A DNA stretch of 64,000 nucleotides from Thermothielavioides terrestris NRRL 8126 (lineage: Eukaryota > Ascomycota > Sordariomycetes > Sordariales > Chaetomiaceae), in assembly GCF_000226115.1 (NCBI RefSeq), contig NC_016459.1:3850501-3914500 (forward strand). Direction: 5' to 3'. Below are positions 10,301-21,033 of this stretch, piece after piece (position 1 is the first letter of the stretch; the number at the start of each line of letters is the position of its first letter). A program made the position numbers and the translations under genes. Under the pieces are notes generated by a model. The model had not been told where the DNA came from. It saw nothing but the letters and a program-made list of their open reading frames with translations, and searched no databases.

Positions 10301-12120
10301 ATGTCGGCCGCCGAGAAGGAGGTTACGGCTCCGGCCGCCAAGCACATCGCCGGCCTGGCTACCACCCAGGACGTCGAGCGCATCGAGGCTCCCGTGACCT
10401 GGAAGGCATACCTCATCTGCGCCTTCGCCTCGTTCGGTGGTATCTTCTTCGGCTACGACTCCGGTTACATCAACGGTGTCCTCGGCTCGCAGATCTTCAA
10501 GGATGCCGTCGAGTTCGTCGGCGCCAAGGCCGTCAGCGACTCGCACCAGTCGCTCATCGTCTCGATCCTCTCGTGCGGTACCTTCTTCGGCGCCCTGATC
10601 GCTGGTGACGTGGCCGAGTTCATTGGCCGCAAGTGGACTGTCATTACCGGCTGCTTGATCTACACGATTGGTGTCGTCATCCAGATGATCACTGGTCTCG
10701 GCAACGCGCTCGGCGCCATCGTTGCTGGTCGTCTCATCGCCGGTTTCGGTGTCGGCTTCGAGTCCGCTATCGTTATCCTGTACATGTCGGAGATCGTGAG
10801 TTGCCCGCTGGGTTGTGGACTGGCGGCTCGCGAACCGTGGGACTAACCAGAGCGATCATGCTAGTGCCCCCGCAAGGTCCGCGGTGCTCTGGTGGCCGGC
10901 TACCAGTTCTGCATCACTATCGGTATCATGCTGGCGTCCTGCGTCGTCTACGCCACCCAGAACCGCACGGATACCGGCAACTACCGCATTCCGATTGCCA
11001 TCCAGTTCACCTGGGCGCTGATCCTCGGCGTTGGTCTGCTCTTCCTCCCCGACTCGCCTCGTTACTTCGTCAAGAAGGGCAATCTCGAGGCCGCCACCGC
11101 CTCGCTCTCGCGCCTCCGTGGCCAGCCCAAGGACTCGGAGTACATCCAGGTCGAACTCGCCGAGATTGTTGCCAACGAGGAGTATGAGCGTCAGCTGATT
11201 CCCGCCACCACGTGGTTCGGCAGCTGGGCCAACTGCTTCAAGGGCTCGGTCTTCAAGGCAAACTCGAACCTGCGCAAGACCATTCTCGGTACCTCGATGC
11301 AGATGATCCAGCAATGGTGAGTTTGCTACTGTCGCTGCTGGACTCGCTAGGTTGTTTGTGTACTCGCGTGTGTTCTGACCGCCTTGGGGCTCCCAGGACC
11401 GGCATCAACTTCATCTTCTACTACTCGACTCCCTTCCTCCAGTCGACCGGGGCCATCTCCAACACGTTCGTGATCTCGATGATCTTCACCATCATCAACG
11501 TTTGCTCGACCCCGCTTTCGTTCTACACTGTCGAGAGGTTCGGCCGCCGCACCATCCTGTTCTGGGGCGCCCTGGGCATGGTCATCTGCCAGTTCCTCGT
11601 CGCCATCATCGGTGTGACGGTGGGCTTCAACCACACGCACCCCAACCCGGCCGACCCGACGACAACGCTCGCCAACAACGTCCCGGCCGTCAATGCGCAG
11701 ATCGCCTTCATTGCGATCTTCATCTTCTTCTTCGCCTCGACGTGGGGTCCTGGCGCCTGGATCGTGATCGGCGAGATTTTCCCGCTGCCGATCCGCTCCC
11801 GTGGCGTCGCCCTCTCGACCGCCTCCAACTGGCTGTGGAACACCATCATCGCCGTCATCACCCCCTACATGGTCGGCGAGAACCACGGCAACATGAAGTC
11901 TTCCGTCTTCTTCGTCTGGGGCGGTCTGTGCACGTGCGCCGTCGTCTACACCTACTTGTTCGTGCCCGAGACCAAGGGTCTGTCGCTCGAGCAGGTCGAC
12001 AAGATGATGGAGGAGACCACCCCGCGCACGTCCAGCAAGTGGAAGCCCACCACCACCTTCGCTGCCACCGTCGGCGCCGACGATGCCTACCTCACCAAGA
12101 ACACCGACGCCAATGTGTAA
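10301..12120 (+). CDS. MFS sugar transporter (hexose, high-affinity type)
   Basis: Three exons, 10301-10795, 10865-11316 and 11397-12120, encode 556 residues. Both introns are canonical: GTGAGT donors, a CTAAC site near 10852, CTAG and CCAG acceptors. Splicing rebuilds SEI|CPRKVRGALV and QQW|TGINFIFYY, both standard for fungal hexose transporters. Sugar-porter signatures: GGIFFGYDSGYINGV in helix 1, GRKW after helix 2, PDSPR at 227-231, GRR after helix 8 and PETKG at 506-510. Twelve membrane helices are expected, with plasma membrane location. It resembles the high-affinity glucose transporter group of Sordariomycetes (Neurospora hgt-1 and relatives), but the substrate cannot be fixed from sequence alone. 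An upstream open extension in the same frame has no ATG in good context; ATG 10301 follows a typical CCACC leader. Confidence 0.93.
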
Positions 12121-14282
12121 AGTGGGGTTTGGCGCGCGCGCAGCTTCCACCCAGGTGCTTGCTTGCTTGTCTTTTCTCCCTATAAGGATACCCAGCCTGG
12201 TGCAGCAATTTTACGGGTTACGGATTTGCATATGCCATGACATGCGACAAGTGCTGGTTGGATGCTGCCTCGGTGAAATGAGGGTTGGCTTTTTTTTGAG
12301 GGTTGGCTTTTTTTTCTTTGGCGGGAGGATACCTGAGCTGAGAGATGTGAAACGATCTACATCTGTACGGATAACTGTGGTGTTCTTTCTGCATCGGGAC
12401 AAGCATCCCGACTTTGTAAATAATCTCCTAATTTCTGGCAATCCCGAGCAGGAATCTCCAACCTTGGGTTATCTTCCCACTCGCTGCCTCCCTGTTGCAG
12501 TCGTCGATGCCTCGCACACTGCGATCAACATGAGGAACCGAGACCGTTGTGTGTCCGTGGGCGGTGGAACATCGGGAGATTTGGGATATGCAATGCTCTT
12601 TCAATTGGGGTCCCGATCTTCAGATTTTCAGGGGTCTCCGTGGCGCTTTGAGATGAGCGTCGGGCAGAAAATCGCGTCACTACACCGCCTTTTTCCAATC
12701 TCGCGACGGTTTTCAAGCAGCAGACCAAATGCCGGTTGCACCGCGAGTCGTACACCAGTACGGAGTTCACCGTTGGACATTGAAAACAACGTCCGGGGCT
12801 GCGGAGTACAGCCCCGGTGCAATGGAACGTAACACAGCTACGCTGGAGATTTTCGTTGATTAACATACCTAATAACAGCAGGTCGCACAGGGACGGAAAC
12901 TCTGAGATTGCGTGACGGAAAGTTTCAGGCAGAAAATTTGAATCTTCGTTGAAACAATCATGGATCCTCCAAAGTGGGAAGAACCCGGCTCATCCACTGG
13001 CAGCAAACAGAAAACTCGGTGCAAGTCATCTCTGCGAAGTCATCTCCACAACAGGTGCGCGCAGCTGGCAAACCAGGCAACGGGCCGGACGACGTGACTG
13101 TCGCGAGCGCGCGAGGCGTTGCGTCCCTCGGCAATCCGGCCGATGCGCTCCGCAGGGCCGCCAACTGCCAGAGCACGCCATGGGGTGGCCGACATGGTCT
13201 CCATTCCCATCTTGGAGCACAAATTGGATCACACAGTCGAAGGAGAAGGTTCAATTTTCGGAAATCATCGCCATGTGAGTCGCCAAAACAAATCTGCCCT
13301 CCCCCAAGAACACAAAACAGTTCAAAAAAAAAAAAAAAAAAAGAAAAAAGAAAAAAAAAAAAAAAAAGTCTCTCAACATAAGAGAATAACATGAAATGAA
13401 GGAATTGTTTCTAAGAAGAAATATGTTAGGTTGGGGGTTGCCTTTGGAAGGAGGAATTCACATTTCAGTTCCTCTTCTCCCAGGGGAAATATTTCCGTCT
13501 ATGGGCATGTCCCTGAACAAGGAGACGGGTGCCATGCCATCTTTTAACTACCCCCCATGGCGCGCTATGTACGCAGTAGTTAACTGCAGCTCCCGCGCCC
13601 AGCTGCCGAGAGGGAGATCTATTCTCCGCATGGCATCTCGTGTACGACTTCCCCTCCATTGCCAGAACGCCTTACCCCGCACCCGTCGTTGAGATTGGGC
13701 GAGGCGATGGGGCTGCCTCACTGCCGCGCGTGGCACGGTGGGTGCGCTGGCCTCGCGAATGGAGCTCGACTAGGCCGATTGCGGTGTGGAACGGGTGGTC
13801 GGGTGGTCGACGGAGCACGGAGCTGGACGGGATCGAGCGGCGCCTCCATGCGGCACTGCCGCGTGCGCCGTGTCGTCGATCTCACTGCTGTATAACTATC
13901 GCACGCGGCGCCCATCCGACACCCGGTGCCACCCTCCCTGAGAAGAATACGTTCACTACCTAACCACATTCCCTCGTGCGTCACGGTCGCTCACCGCGCA
14001 CCAGTGGCTCCGGAACCTTGGAACCGGGCCCGTATCCCCGCCGGAACCCCCTAAATCCTGTCCCCCGTTGCACGCCGCTCCGCGATCCCGCCAACGGGCC
14101 GAATTGCCCGGCACACGCGCAGCACAGCGCCCCGCTCCGTCCGTGTGTCACCCAGCGAGTCTGTCTCACACAGCTCGTGTGAGCAGTGAGCGCCCATCCG
14201 GCCCAGCCGAGACCAAGACAACGACACTCCCCCCCAACCCCCACACCTCACCCCCCACACATCCACAACAACCGCCGACAAC
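12121..14282. other. Intergenic DNA
   Basis: No gene is supported over 2.1 kb. It includes a short direct repeat of GGTTGGCTTTTTTTT (about 12284 and 12301), an A-rich tract at 13323-13368 and, from about 14180, a C/A-rich leader of the downstream MetE-like gene. Confidence 0.4.
13323..13368 (+). repeat. A-rich tract with rare G interruptions
   Basis: About 46 bases of A interrupted by two G residues. It is similar in size to the pure tracts near 5.4, 59.2 and 62.4 kb. Confidence 0.85.
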
Positions 14283-15455
14283 ATGCCTCTCCCCGCAGGC
14301 GTCTACCGCGCCGACCACGTGGGCTCCTTCCTGCGCCCGAAGGCCGTGCTGGCGGCGCGCGAGACGCTCGACTCGGCCAACCCGATCCCGGCCGCGGACC
14401 TGCGCGCGCTCGAGGACGAGCACATCGCGGGCGTGGTGCGGCAGCAGCTCGCCAGCGGGCTGCAGTCGGTCACCGACGGCGAGTTCCGCCGCGCGTGGTT
14501 CCACATCGACTTCCTGCAGCACCTGGCCGGCGTCGAGCGGCACGGCAGCCTGTCGTCGACCAATGTCACGACGCACGGCATGACGCCGCCCAAGATCGTC
14601 GTCGTCGGCAAGCTGGGCCACCCGGAGCCCATCCAGGTCGAGGATTACCGGTTCGTGGAGGGGGTGCGGCAGCGGGCGGCCGAAGAGGCCGCGAGGAGCG
14701 GGGCCAAGCCGGTGACGACCACCACCAAGGTGTGCATCCCCAGCCCGACCATGGTGCACTTCCGCGGCGGGCGCGAGGCCATCTCCAAGGAGGCGTACCC
14801 GCAGCTGGACGCCTTCTTCGAGGATCTGGTCAAGGTCTACCAGGCCGAGATCGCCGACCTGTACGCCGCCGGCTGCCGGTTCGTGCAGCTGGACGACACC
14901 AACCTGGCGTACCTGTGCGACGAGGGCATGCGGGCCGACGCGGCCCGGCGGCACGGCGAGGACCCGCAGAAGCTGACCAAGCAGTACGCGGCGCTCATCA
15001 ACGCGGCCATCAGCCAGCGGCCCAAGGACATGGTGATCGGCATCCACCTGTGCCGGGGCAACTTCCGGTCGCAGTGGTTCGCCGAGGGCGGGTACGAGCC
15101 CGTGGCCGAGGTGCTGTTCCGGGAGCTGGACGTGGACGTGTACTTCCTCGAGTACGACGACGCGCGGTCGGGCGACTTCTCGCCGCTGCGCTTCCTGCCC
15201 GAGAACAAGACCGTCGTGCTGGGCCTCATGTCGAGCAAGAAGGCCGAGCTCGACGACAAGGCCGACATCATCCGCCGGCTCAAGGAGGCGGCCACCTTCT
15301 GCCCGCGCGGCCTCGACCAGCTGTGTCTCTCGCACCAGTGCGGCTTCAGCTCGACCATGGAGGGCAACGATTTGTCCGAGGAGCAGCAGTGGGCCAAGGT
15401 CCGGCTCGAGGTCGAGATCGCCAAGGAGGTCTGGGGCGAGGATCTCTCTGTCTGA
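14283..15455 (+). CDS. Stand-alone MetE C-terminal-like (UROD/MetE-like) enzyme
   Basis: Intronless, 390 residues. Similar to the catalytic half of cobalamin-independent methionine synthase and to the bacterial YxjG/YxjH group. Candidate zinc ligands are in place: H255 and C257 (GIHLCRGN), a glutamate at 279 or 290 (FLEYDD) and C353 (SHQCGFSS). The N-terminus VYRADHVGSFLRP is also typical. Full MetE is about 760 residues with an N-terminal barrel; that half is absent, which is normal for this subfamily. Fungal homologues are often named 5-methyltetrahydropteroyltriglutamate-homocysteine methyltransferase, but the true methyl donor and acceptor are not established. The start follows a long C/A-rich leader ending CCGACAACATG. 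Very high GC leaves four other frames open; these are shadows. Confidence 0.88.
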   Translation: MPLPAGVYRADHVGSFLRPKAVLAARETLDSANPIPAADLRALEDEHIAGVVRQQLASGLQSVTDGEFRRAWFHIDFLQHLAGVERHGSLSSTNVTTHGMTPPKIVVVGKLGHPEPIQVEDYRFVEGVRQRAAEEAARSGAKPVTTTTKVCIPSPTMVHFRGGREAISKEAYPQLDAFFEDLVKVYQAEIADLYAAGCRFVQLDDTNLAYLCDEGMRADAARRHGEDPQKLTKQYAALINAAISQRPKDMVIGIHLCRGNFRSQWFAEGGYEPVAEVLFRELDVDVYFLEYDDARSGDFSPLRFLPENKTVVLGLMSSKKAELDDKADIIRRLKEAATFCPRGLDQLCLSHQCGFSSTMEGNDLSEEQQWAKVRLEVEIAKEVWGEDLSV

Positions 15456-15745
15456 GCTGGTTGCTGCAGTGAGCAGGTCAAGCGCGGTTGGTCGGTGCTA
15501 GACGGCGGTTTTCAACATTGTATACCCATCGCATATTCAACAGCGAGCAAAGACATTATTAGATAAGGTTGGATGTAAGGGCAGGGGATGATGGCATCCG
15601 AATGGGTGGCAGGTACAACCGGGCACGGAGTTTGTTGGCTAGGGTGCAGGCGCGTACATAATGTATATGGGCATTGGATTGCAAGCTCTGGGAGACCTTT
15701 CGTTTGCCATCGTCCAACGCCGAGCCTTCTTGCATTGCCACACCC

Positions 15746-17053
15746 TCACGCGGCTTCCATCGCCTGTAGGAACGCCGGACTCTCGTAGCCCTCACGCACC
15801 TTGGCGATGGGCGTGAGATGGGCCTCGTCAGCGTCGCCCTCGCGCTGCAAGTGGCGAACGTACGCCTGCGCGACCTTGAGCCACATGGCCTTCTCAGCGC
15901 TGCTCGCCCGCTGACCCTCCCAGACCCAGATCGTCTCGCCTCCGTCGTCAAGCACAAACACATCACTGCCATCCAGATCCGCCCTGGAGATGCCGTCCGC
16001 GCCGTGCTTGACCAAGCCAAACCGCAGCTCCCCGTACTCATCGCTCAGCCTAAACAACCTCCTTCTCCTCCTCTCTTCCCGCCCCTGCGTCGACGGCCGC
16101 GCCGCCACCGCTCCCGTGATCGGCCGCTCGGCCCGTAGCCGTCCCGCCCCATCCACCGGATCCCCCTCCTGCTCCCCGCCCCCGAGCATCCTCACCACCG
16201 TCCTCCCCCGCGCCTCCGCCTGCGCCACCACCTCCACCTCCCCCCCCTTCGCCAGCGCCAAGTCGTGCGCCACCTGCGCCGCCCGCGCCCGCTCCATCGG
16301 CGAGCTCGCCCCGCCCTGCCACACCCACACCTTGCCGGCCGCCGTCTCCGCCACGAACACGTCGCCCTCGTCCAGGCTGCGCCAGCTCGGCTCGACCTCG
16401 TGCACCACCACCACCGCCGCGCCGCCTGCATTACCAGACGAGGAGGAGGGCTGGTGCCTGAACACGCGCAGCAGGGTAACCACCTCCTCCTCTTTCCCCT
16501 CCAAGGGGAAGTGGGTGGTGGTGCGGGTGCTGTCGACATGGCGGAAGCCCGAGGCAACGCCGCCCCGGCGCAGCGTCAGGTGCGGGAACAGCGCGAGGAA
16601 GGCGGCGCTGGGGCGGGCCTGCAGCTCGCGGTGCTGGGTGGCGGCGCCGCGCAGGAAGCTGTCCAGCTCGACGGTCTTGTAGGCGGCGGTGCCGGCCTCG
16701 TCCTGCGAGGTGCGGGCGCCGAGGAAGAAGTAGATGTCGTGCGTTAGTTTGGGGTGGTTGTTGGGATCTTGAGTGCTGGATCGGGAGTGGATTTCCTGCG
16801 AGTGCAGGATGATGTAGCTGTCGCCGTCGTAGAAGATGCCGTGCGAGGCGGGGGGGATGGGCACCACGGCGAAGTCCTCGATGCGCCAGACGAAGAGGCC
16901 CGGCACGATGCCCACGCGCCCGTCGTTCCAGGCGGGCTCGGTCTCGGCGGAGGCGTGCTTCACTTTGTGGTCCAGGTCGGAGCCGATTAGCTCGACGTTG
17001 CTGTCTTTGATGTCGTACTCCTTGAGGTGGACGAGGCCGTTGTGCGGCGCCAT
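15746..17053 (-). CDS. Gelsolin/fragmin-like actin-binding protein, three gelsolin repeats
   Basis: Single exon, 435 residues from ATG 17053 (context CCAACATGG). The open frame extends 19 residues upstream to another ATG, but MAPHNGLVHLKEYDIKDSNVELIG is the natural family N-terminus. Three gelsolin-homology repeats can be placed at about residues 45-145, 190-290 and 330-425. Repeat cores read YDGDSYIILHS...HDIYFFLG, LDEGDVFVAETAAGKVWVWQGG and LDGSDVFVLDDGGETIWVWEG. There is no villin headpiece. Proteins of this type cap or sever actin filaments in a calcium-dependent way. A low-complexity basic stretch (REERRRRR, near 325-332) links repeats two and three. It lies between the MetE-like gene (convergent) and the SAT4-type gene (same strand). 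Confidence 0.9.
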   Translation of the reverse strand: MAPHNGLVHLKEYDIKDSNVELIGSDLDHKVKHASAETEPAWNDGRVGIVPGLFVWRIEDFAVVPIPPASHGIFYDGDSYIILHSQEIHSRSSTQDPNNHPKLTHDIYFFLGARTSQDEAGTAAYKTVELDSFLRGAATQHRELQARPSAAFLALFPHLTLRRGGVASGFRHVDSTRTTTHFPLEGKEEEVVTLLRVFRHQPSSSSGNAGGAAVVVVHEVEPSWRSLDEGDVFVAETAAGKVWVWQGGASSPMERARAAQVAHDLALAKGGEVEVVAQAEARGRTVVRMLGGGEQEGDPVDGAGRLRAERPITGAVAARPSTQGREERRRRRLFRLSDEYGELRFGLVKHGADGISRADLDGSDVFVLDDGGETIWVWEGQRASSAEKAMWLKVAQAYVRHLQREGDADEAHLTPIAKVREGYESPAFLQAMEAA

Positions 17054-17390
17054 GTTGGGCGGGTTTCTGATGACTGCGTTGTACGTTGCTTCGCGATGGC
17101 TACAAACCATGAAAAGGCCGCCGCAGAAGCAAGAATGAAGGTGAAGCTGCAGCTGAAGTTGACATGCATCGGTGGGGTGCCAGAGAGGGGCAGTGTCAAT
17201 CGCTGTTTCAGATCTCTCCCCCCACTCACACCCTCTCCCCCTTTTCGCCCCATTCAGGAAAGCCTACGTCAGGCAGGATGGAATAATCACCTTCGATTTC
17301 CTACGCTCCATGCACATCCGAGGATGTGATAACTACCTATCTGGCTTGGCTCGAGCGGCTCGAAGCCTGGCTTCATCCTCCTCAAACCTC
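17054..17390. other. Short intergenic region (gelsolin promoter)
   Basis: 337 bases with C-rich stretches (CCCCACTCACACCCTCTCCCC, about 17219-17239) just upstream of the minus-strand gelsolin gene. No gene seen. Confidence 0.4.
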
Positions 17391-18980
17391 CTACAGGAGA
17401 GTCTCGCCGGACCAGTGAGAACTCACCCAGCTGCTGGTCGCAGTCACCCAGCTACCAACCGTAGTGCCCCAGCTGCCAGCCGAAGTTCCCCAGCGGCCAG
17501 CCGAAGTTCCCCGGCGGCCACCCATAGTCCCCCAGCTGCCAGCCGGAGTCTCGTCTTCTCTGTCGTCTTCCCACTCCTCGAAGAACATCTGCGACCGCCC
17601 AGTCCGATAGCAGGCCAACGACGGCGTGGGGATTCTCAGAGCGACCTCCCGCGTCGTGCGAAAGGTGACCTCCTCCACGCTCACTCGGACCTCGGTCATC
17701 CGAACAACGTCGTCCTCCCGCGGGTCCAGAGTGTCGAGGGAAATGGACGTGTCGCTTCCTCCTTCGAGGACAGTCCAGCCTCTCGACCAGGGCTCGCGGC
17801 GAAAGCGTGGAGACGGGAAGAAGAACCGTGAGTAGTCGGGATTGGCTTCATAGCCCCTGCGACGGCCAAACCAAGTCCGTAGAACCCATTCTCTGGTCGG
17901 GCACCTAATGACAAAGCGGAGGGCGGGGATGCTCGCGGCGATGATGATGACTGCCGACTCGACAAACGTCCAGATGACCAGGGGGACCGAATTCGCTGCG
18001 CCCGACGTCAGTTGGCCAAGCCGTGGGTAATTATCTTCCCTGCTCCAGCGAGACTTACCGGAAACGTCCAGGCCGATCTCGTTGCAGCCCAGGTATTTGT
18101 TAATCCTGACCCCAGCGACGGCGGCAGCACTAGGGAGACTCGTTAGCTTGCGCCTCAAATTGCCGTTGGGCTTCGCACGGCGTTATCAGGAGGTATGGGA
18201 TGCACTCACAAGATGCCGAGACTCGTCGCCACGCCCAAGCCAATCTTCTCCGCGGCTCGCATGTCTCGGAGCGGGACGAGGAACCAGGGCAGGATGGCGA
18301 AACCAATGTCCGTGACGACCGACCAGTCTTGATTATTACCTGGGATCAGCGAGAGCGCCCGGATGGTGTCTGGGTGTTCGACTCACATGCAGAAAGGAGA
18401 GCAAGCCCCAACATCCAGAGATGGCGGCTGCAAGTGCCCTCGACACGCAGGCCCCAGATGCCCAACGGGACGATGACGGCGGAAAGCCAGCCGAAGAAAT
18501 TGGCGAACACGGTCAGTGCCACAACCGGGATAAGTTTCAGCAAGTCGTTCGCCGCTAGCTTGAGCGCCGGAAACGTGATCGATGTTTTAGCCAAGGCGGC
18601 CGCGCCGCAGGTGAAGAACTGGGAGACAGCGACCAGCCGGATCGCCTCGATCGGGTGGTACTTCAAATCCTCGACGCGCTGGCCATATCCGAATCGGACA
18701 GCGACGGCAACCAAGATAAGCGAAGTGACAAGGAAGACCTGAGCCAAAGTAAGTGTCAGTTGGCCCGCGGGCATCTTTTCTGACCCATCCTGGAGGCGAT
18801 TTTCGACTGCTGGCCTCAGGTGACACGTACCTCCGCGGCCACCAAGCAGTAGCCGTCCTTGGCGATCGGCCTGTCATGCTTCCATTTACCGTAAATGTGC
18901 AAGCCCACGAAAATTGCAGTGAAGAATGTGAGCACTGAAAGTGCCCACACGAGGTTCACGCTCTCTGGCGGAACTGCCAT
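17391..18980 (-). CDS. SAT4-type (fungal rhodopsin-like domain) integral membrane protein
   Basis: Five exons on the minus strand: 18980-18831, 18738-18387, 18339-18210, 18129-18059 and 17995-17391; 435 residues. Donors are GTACGT, GTGAGT, GTGAGT and GTAAGT; all four joins keep the frame. The last intron (63 nt) is a multiple of three without an in-frame stop, so its retention would add 21 residues. Splicing it gives NSVPLVIWTFVESAVIIIAASIP, the helix 7 signature of this family (PF20684). Other marks: AKDGYCLVAAE after helix 1, FPALKL in the middle, and NNQDWSVVTDIGFAILPWFLV. About seven membrane helices. The cytoplasmic tail ends in heptad-like repeats rich in S, G, W and T (17400-17560). 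CFEM/PTH11-type relatives act as receptors; no ligand can be inferred. Confidence 0.85.
17400..17560 (-). repeat. 21-bp coding minisatellite in the SAT4-type protein tail
   Basis: Imperfect tandem units coding for heptads of the type SAGSWGT, about six in a row, in the last 50 residues of the protein. The unit seen on the plus strand is CCCAGCTGCCAGCCGAAGTT plus one base, with variants. Confidence 0.8.
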
Positions 18981-20611
18981 TGTTGGTGTTGTTGTCTGCT
19001 TTGTTGTGTGCTGTGGTGGTGCAAGGTCGACAGGCCGGAAGAGCGATCGGGTTCGGATGGCGGGAGGAGGAAAGGAAGAGAACGCTGCGAACTGCCAACA
19101 AAGAAGAAGGTTCTTGATTTCGAACGGAGAATCGGATTGAACCTCACACCGGGACCGGGGGTGCCGCATGAATCGTCCGGGAAGGAGGCGGCGCCGATCT
19201 GGGCGGCCCTCCGGAGCCGGGGCCGGGCTCGGTCCGGGGTGCCGGAGCGCCGCGCTGGTTGATTCCAACGGGGACACTCCACCGTGGCGGCGATGATGAC
19301 CACTACAATGACGGCGGAGCCACGCACATGCTCTCACGAATGGTTAAGACAGTCTGGGTAGGTCGGGGTTGGATAGCTGTGTATCCCTGAGCAACTTCAG
19401 TCTTTGTCTGTTCATGATAGACCAAAGATGGAAGAGGTCCATGGGTAGGTAGTTACATCATGTTCCGCCATCCACAGACAGGCATGCCCCCAAGGCGCAA
19501 AGTCGAGTTTAGATGAAGATCCAGTGTTCTACCAGATACAGTCTCACAGAACGCCCCGTCCTCATGATGTAGCAGCCATTACGATTAAGATTCCTTTCAC
19601 CCGCCGCGTAGATGGCTTGAACATGCTGCTCATTAGAGGGGGGATTAGCACCAGAGAGCCAAAGAGACCAGATAATGGGTATCTGCTCGTGCCTTTCAAG
19701 CAAGAGGGGAGAAGCGAAAGCAACTAAGGCAAACAAATACAGGAGCTGAAGCACCCTAATCTCCACAGGATCGAGAAGGCAAGAAAATCAGACCAGTCAT
19801 TAGGCACTGTACGCGCCGCGCTTGGGATATCCCAGCGAGCTTACAAACAGGGAACTGCCTTGGGCCTTACCTGCATGTTCACGTAGCTGCGACCTGGCGC
19901 ACCACCCAGTGTCTTGAAAGAGTTTCACCACTGCATTGCTGGTGGTGCTGGTCCATTAACCCGCCTGTTTGGGCAATGCTGTCCAAATGTGTTCATTTGC
20001 CTGGACAGGTGCCGGTCAGAACAGATTCCGCTGGCGGGCCGGCCCTTGATGCTGCCCGTCTTCGGGCGGAGAACAGGAAAGTTCCCGCCTTGTTGGCCCA
20101 ATGGTGCGCGACTAACTTCCAACCTCTGATAACTGTGCATCCGCAACCAGCACCATGGAGCCAGGCGCCCTCGGTGACGCCGAATGTGTGGTTATGTGCC
20201 GCTTTGCTGACCGCAGGCTGTTCACCCTTGAGTCACACAAATGGCCGGGCTGGGTGATAAGGCTTCAGTAAATGGAGACTGTCATTGGCCGCCGTTGCTG
20301 GAGTTGGCACACCATCGTGGTTTGCCTTGGGATGATTTTTTTTCTCATTGGTTGGGATAAGCGCGGAACCCGTGCTGCGCCTGTCAATAATCACCATGAC
20401 GTGGACGTCCCTCGTAAGCGGCATCTGAGCAAAGTTCCTGACCTCATCGCAAGATATGATGTGCTTAAAGCCCCTCAAACCTGCCCTTAATCTGTCGAGT
20501 CTTGAGCTGCTCGGGCAGACTGGAACTGCTCCATTCAACAGAAAAGTCCATCGCCAGCCAGATCCTACAAACGCCACTTCTCCCCAGCCTTCGATTCAGA
20601 ATTTGCCAGCC
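18981..20611. other. Intergenic DNA between divergent genes
   Basis: 1.6 kb with no supported gene. A minus-strand frame near 19509-19766 looks like a signal peptide but lacks an ATG start. CT-rich and (TTG)n-like sequence at 18980-19020 is the 5' leader of the SAT4-type gene. Confidence 0.4.
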
Positions 20612-21033
20612 ATGTTGGCGTTTCGCTTGTCAAGCGTACTTCTTTGGGGGTTCCTTTGCTCTGCGGTGCTGGTTGCCTGTCGTCCTGTGGACAACGAGGT
20701 CAACCAAACCGATGACCCAGATAGCGGGCGCTCGGGATACAGTAAGTTTCGCCCACGGCAGTCTGAAACCAGCCTGTCATGGTAGCATGCGAAGTGTCGC
20801 GTTGTGTGGCACTGAAGCCTCTTGTGTAAGCATACCCAACGCTACCTCCCCTTCGTATTTGAGCAGAACTCACTCTTCTCAAGCCCACATCTCGGACCTT
20901 GCTGTCCCAGTGGCAAGGAAGACGGCACTTCGAGGCCAACGTCATGAACGCAGTGTCGGGACGGAGATATGCCAGCTGGGAGGCGTCGTTATCTAGGACT
21001 TTGGATGCTAGAGAGCCCAAGGAGGGTAATTAA
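20612..21033 (+). CDS. Small secreted protein, hypothetical
   Basis: Two exons, 20612-20741 and 20867-21033, would give 98 residues. The intron is 125 nt, with a perfect GTAAGT donor and GCAG acceptor. The first 23 residues (MLAFRLSSVLLWGFLCSAVLVAC) form a clear signal peptide, possibly with a lipobox-like cysteine at its end. The mature part has no cysteine pattern or domain I recognise and is rich in R, S, E and N. No homologue is recalled. Sequence after the stop (21035-21210) is open for about 55 codons in another frame, so a further exon is possible. The start and signal peptide are convincing; the 3' structure is not. Confidence 0.5.

Noticed and set aside
14166..15472. Several 200- to 430-codon frames overlapping the MetE-like gene on both strands
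   Set aside because: They are Arg/Gly/Ala-rich shadows created by very high third-position GC in the real gene.
19509..19766. Minus-strand signal-peptide-like frame (EIRVLQLLYLFALVAFASP)
   Set aside because: The frame has no ATG (first codon is GTG), and no upstream exon with a start could be found.
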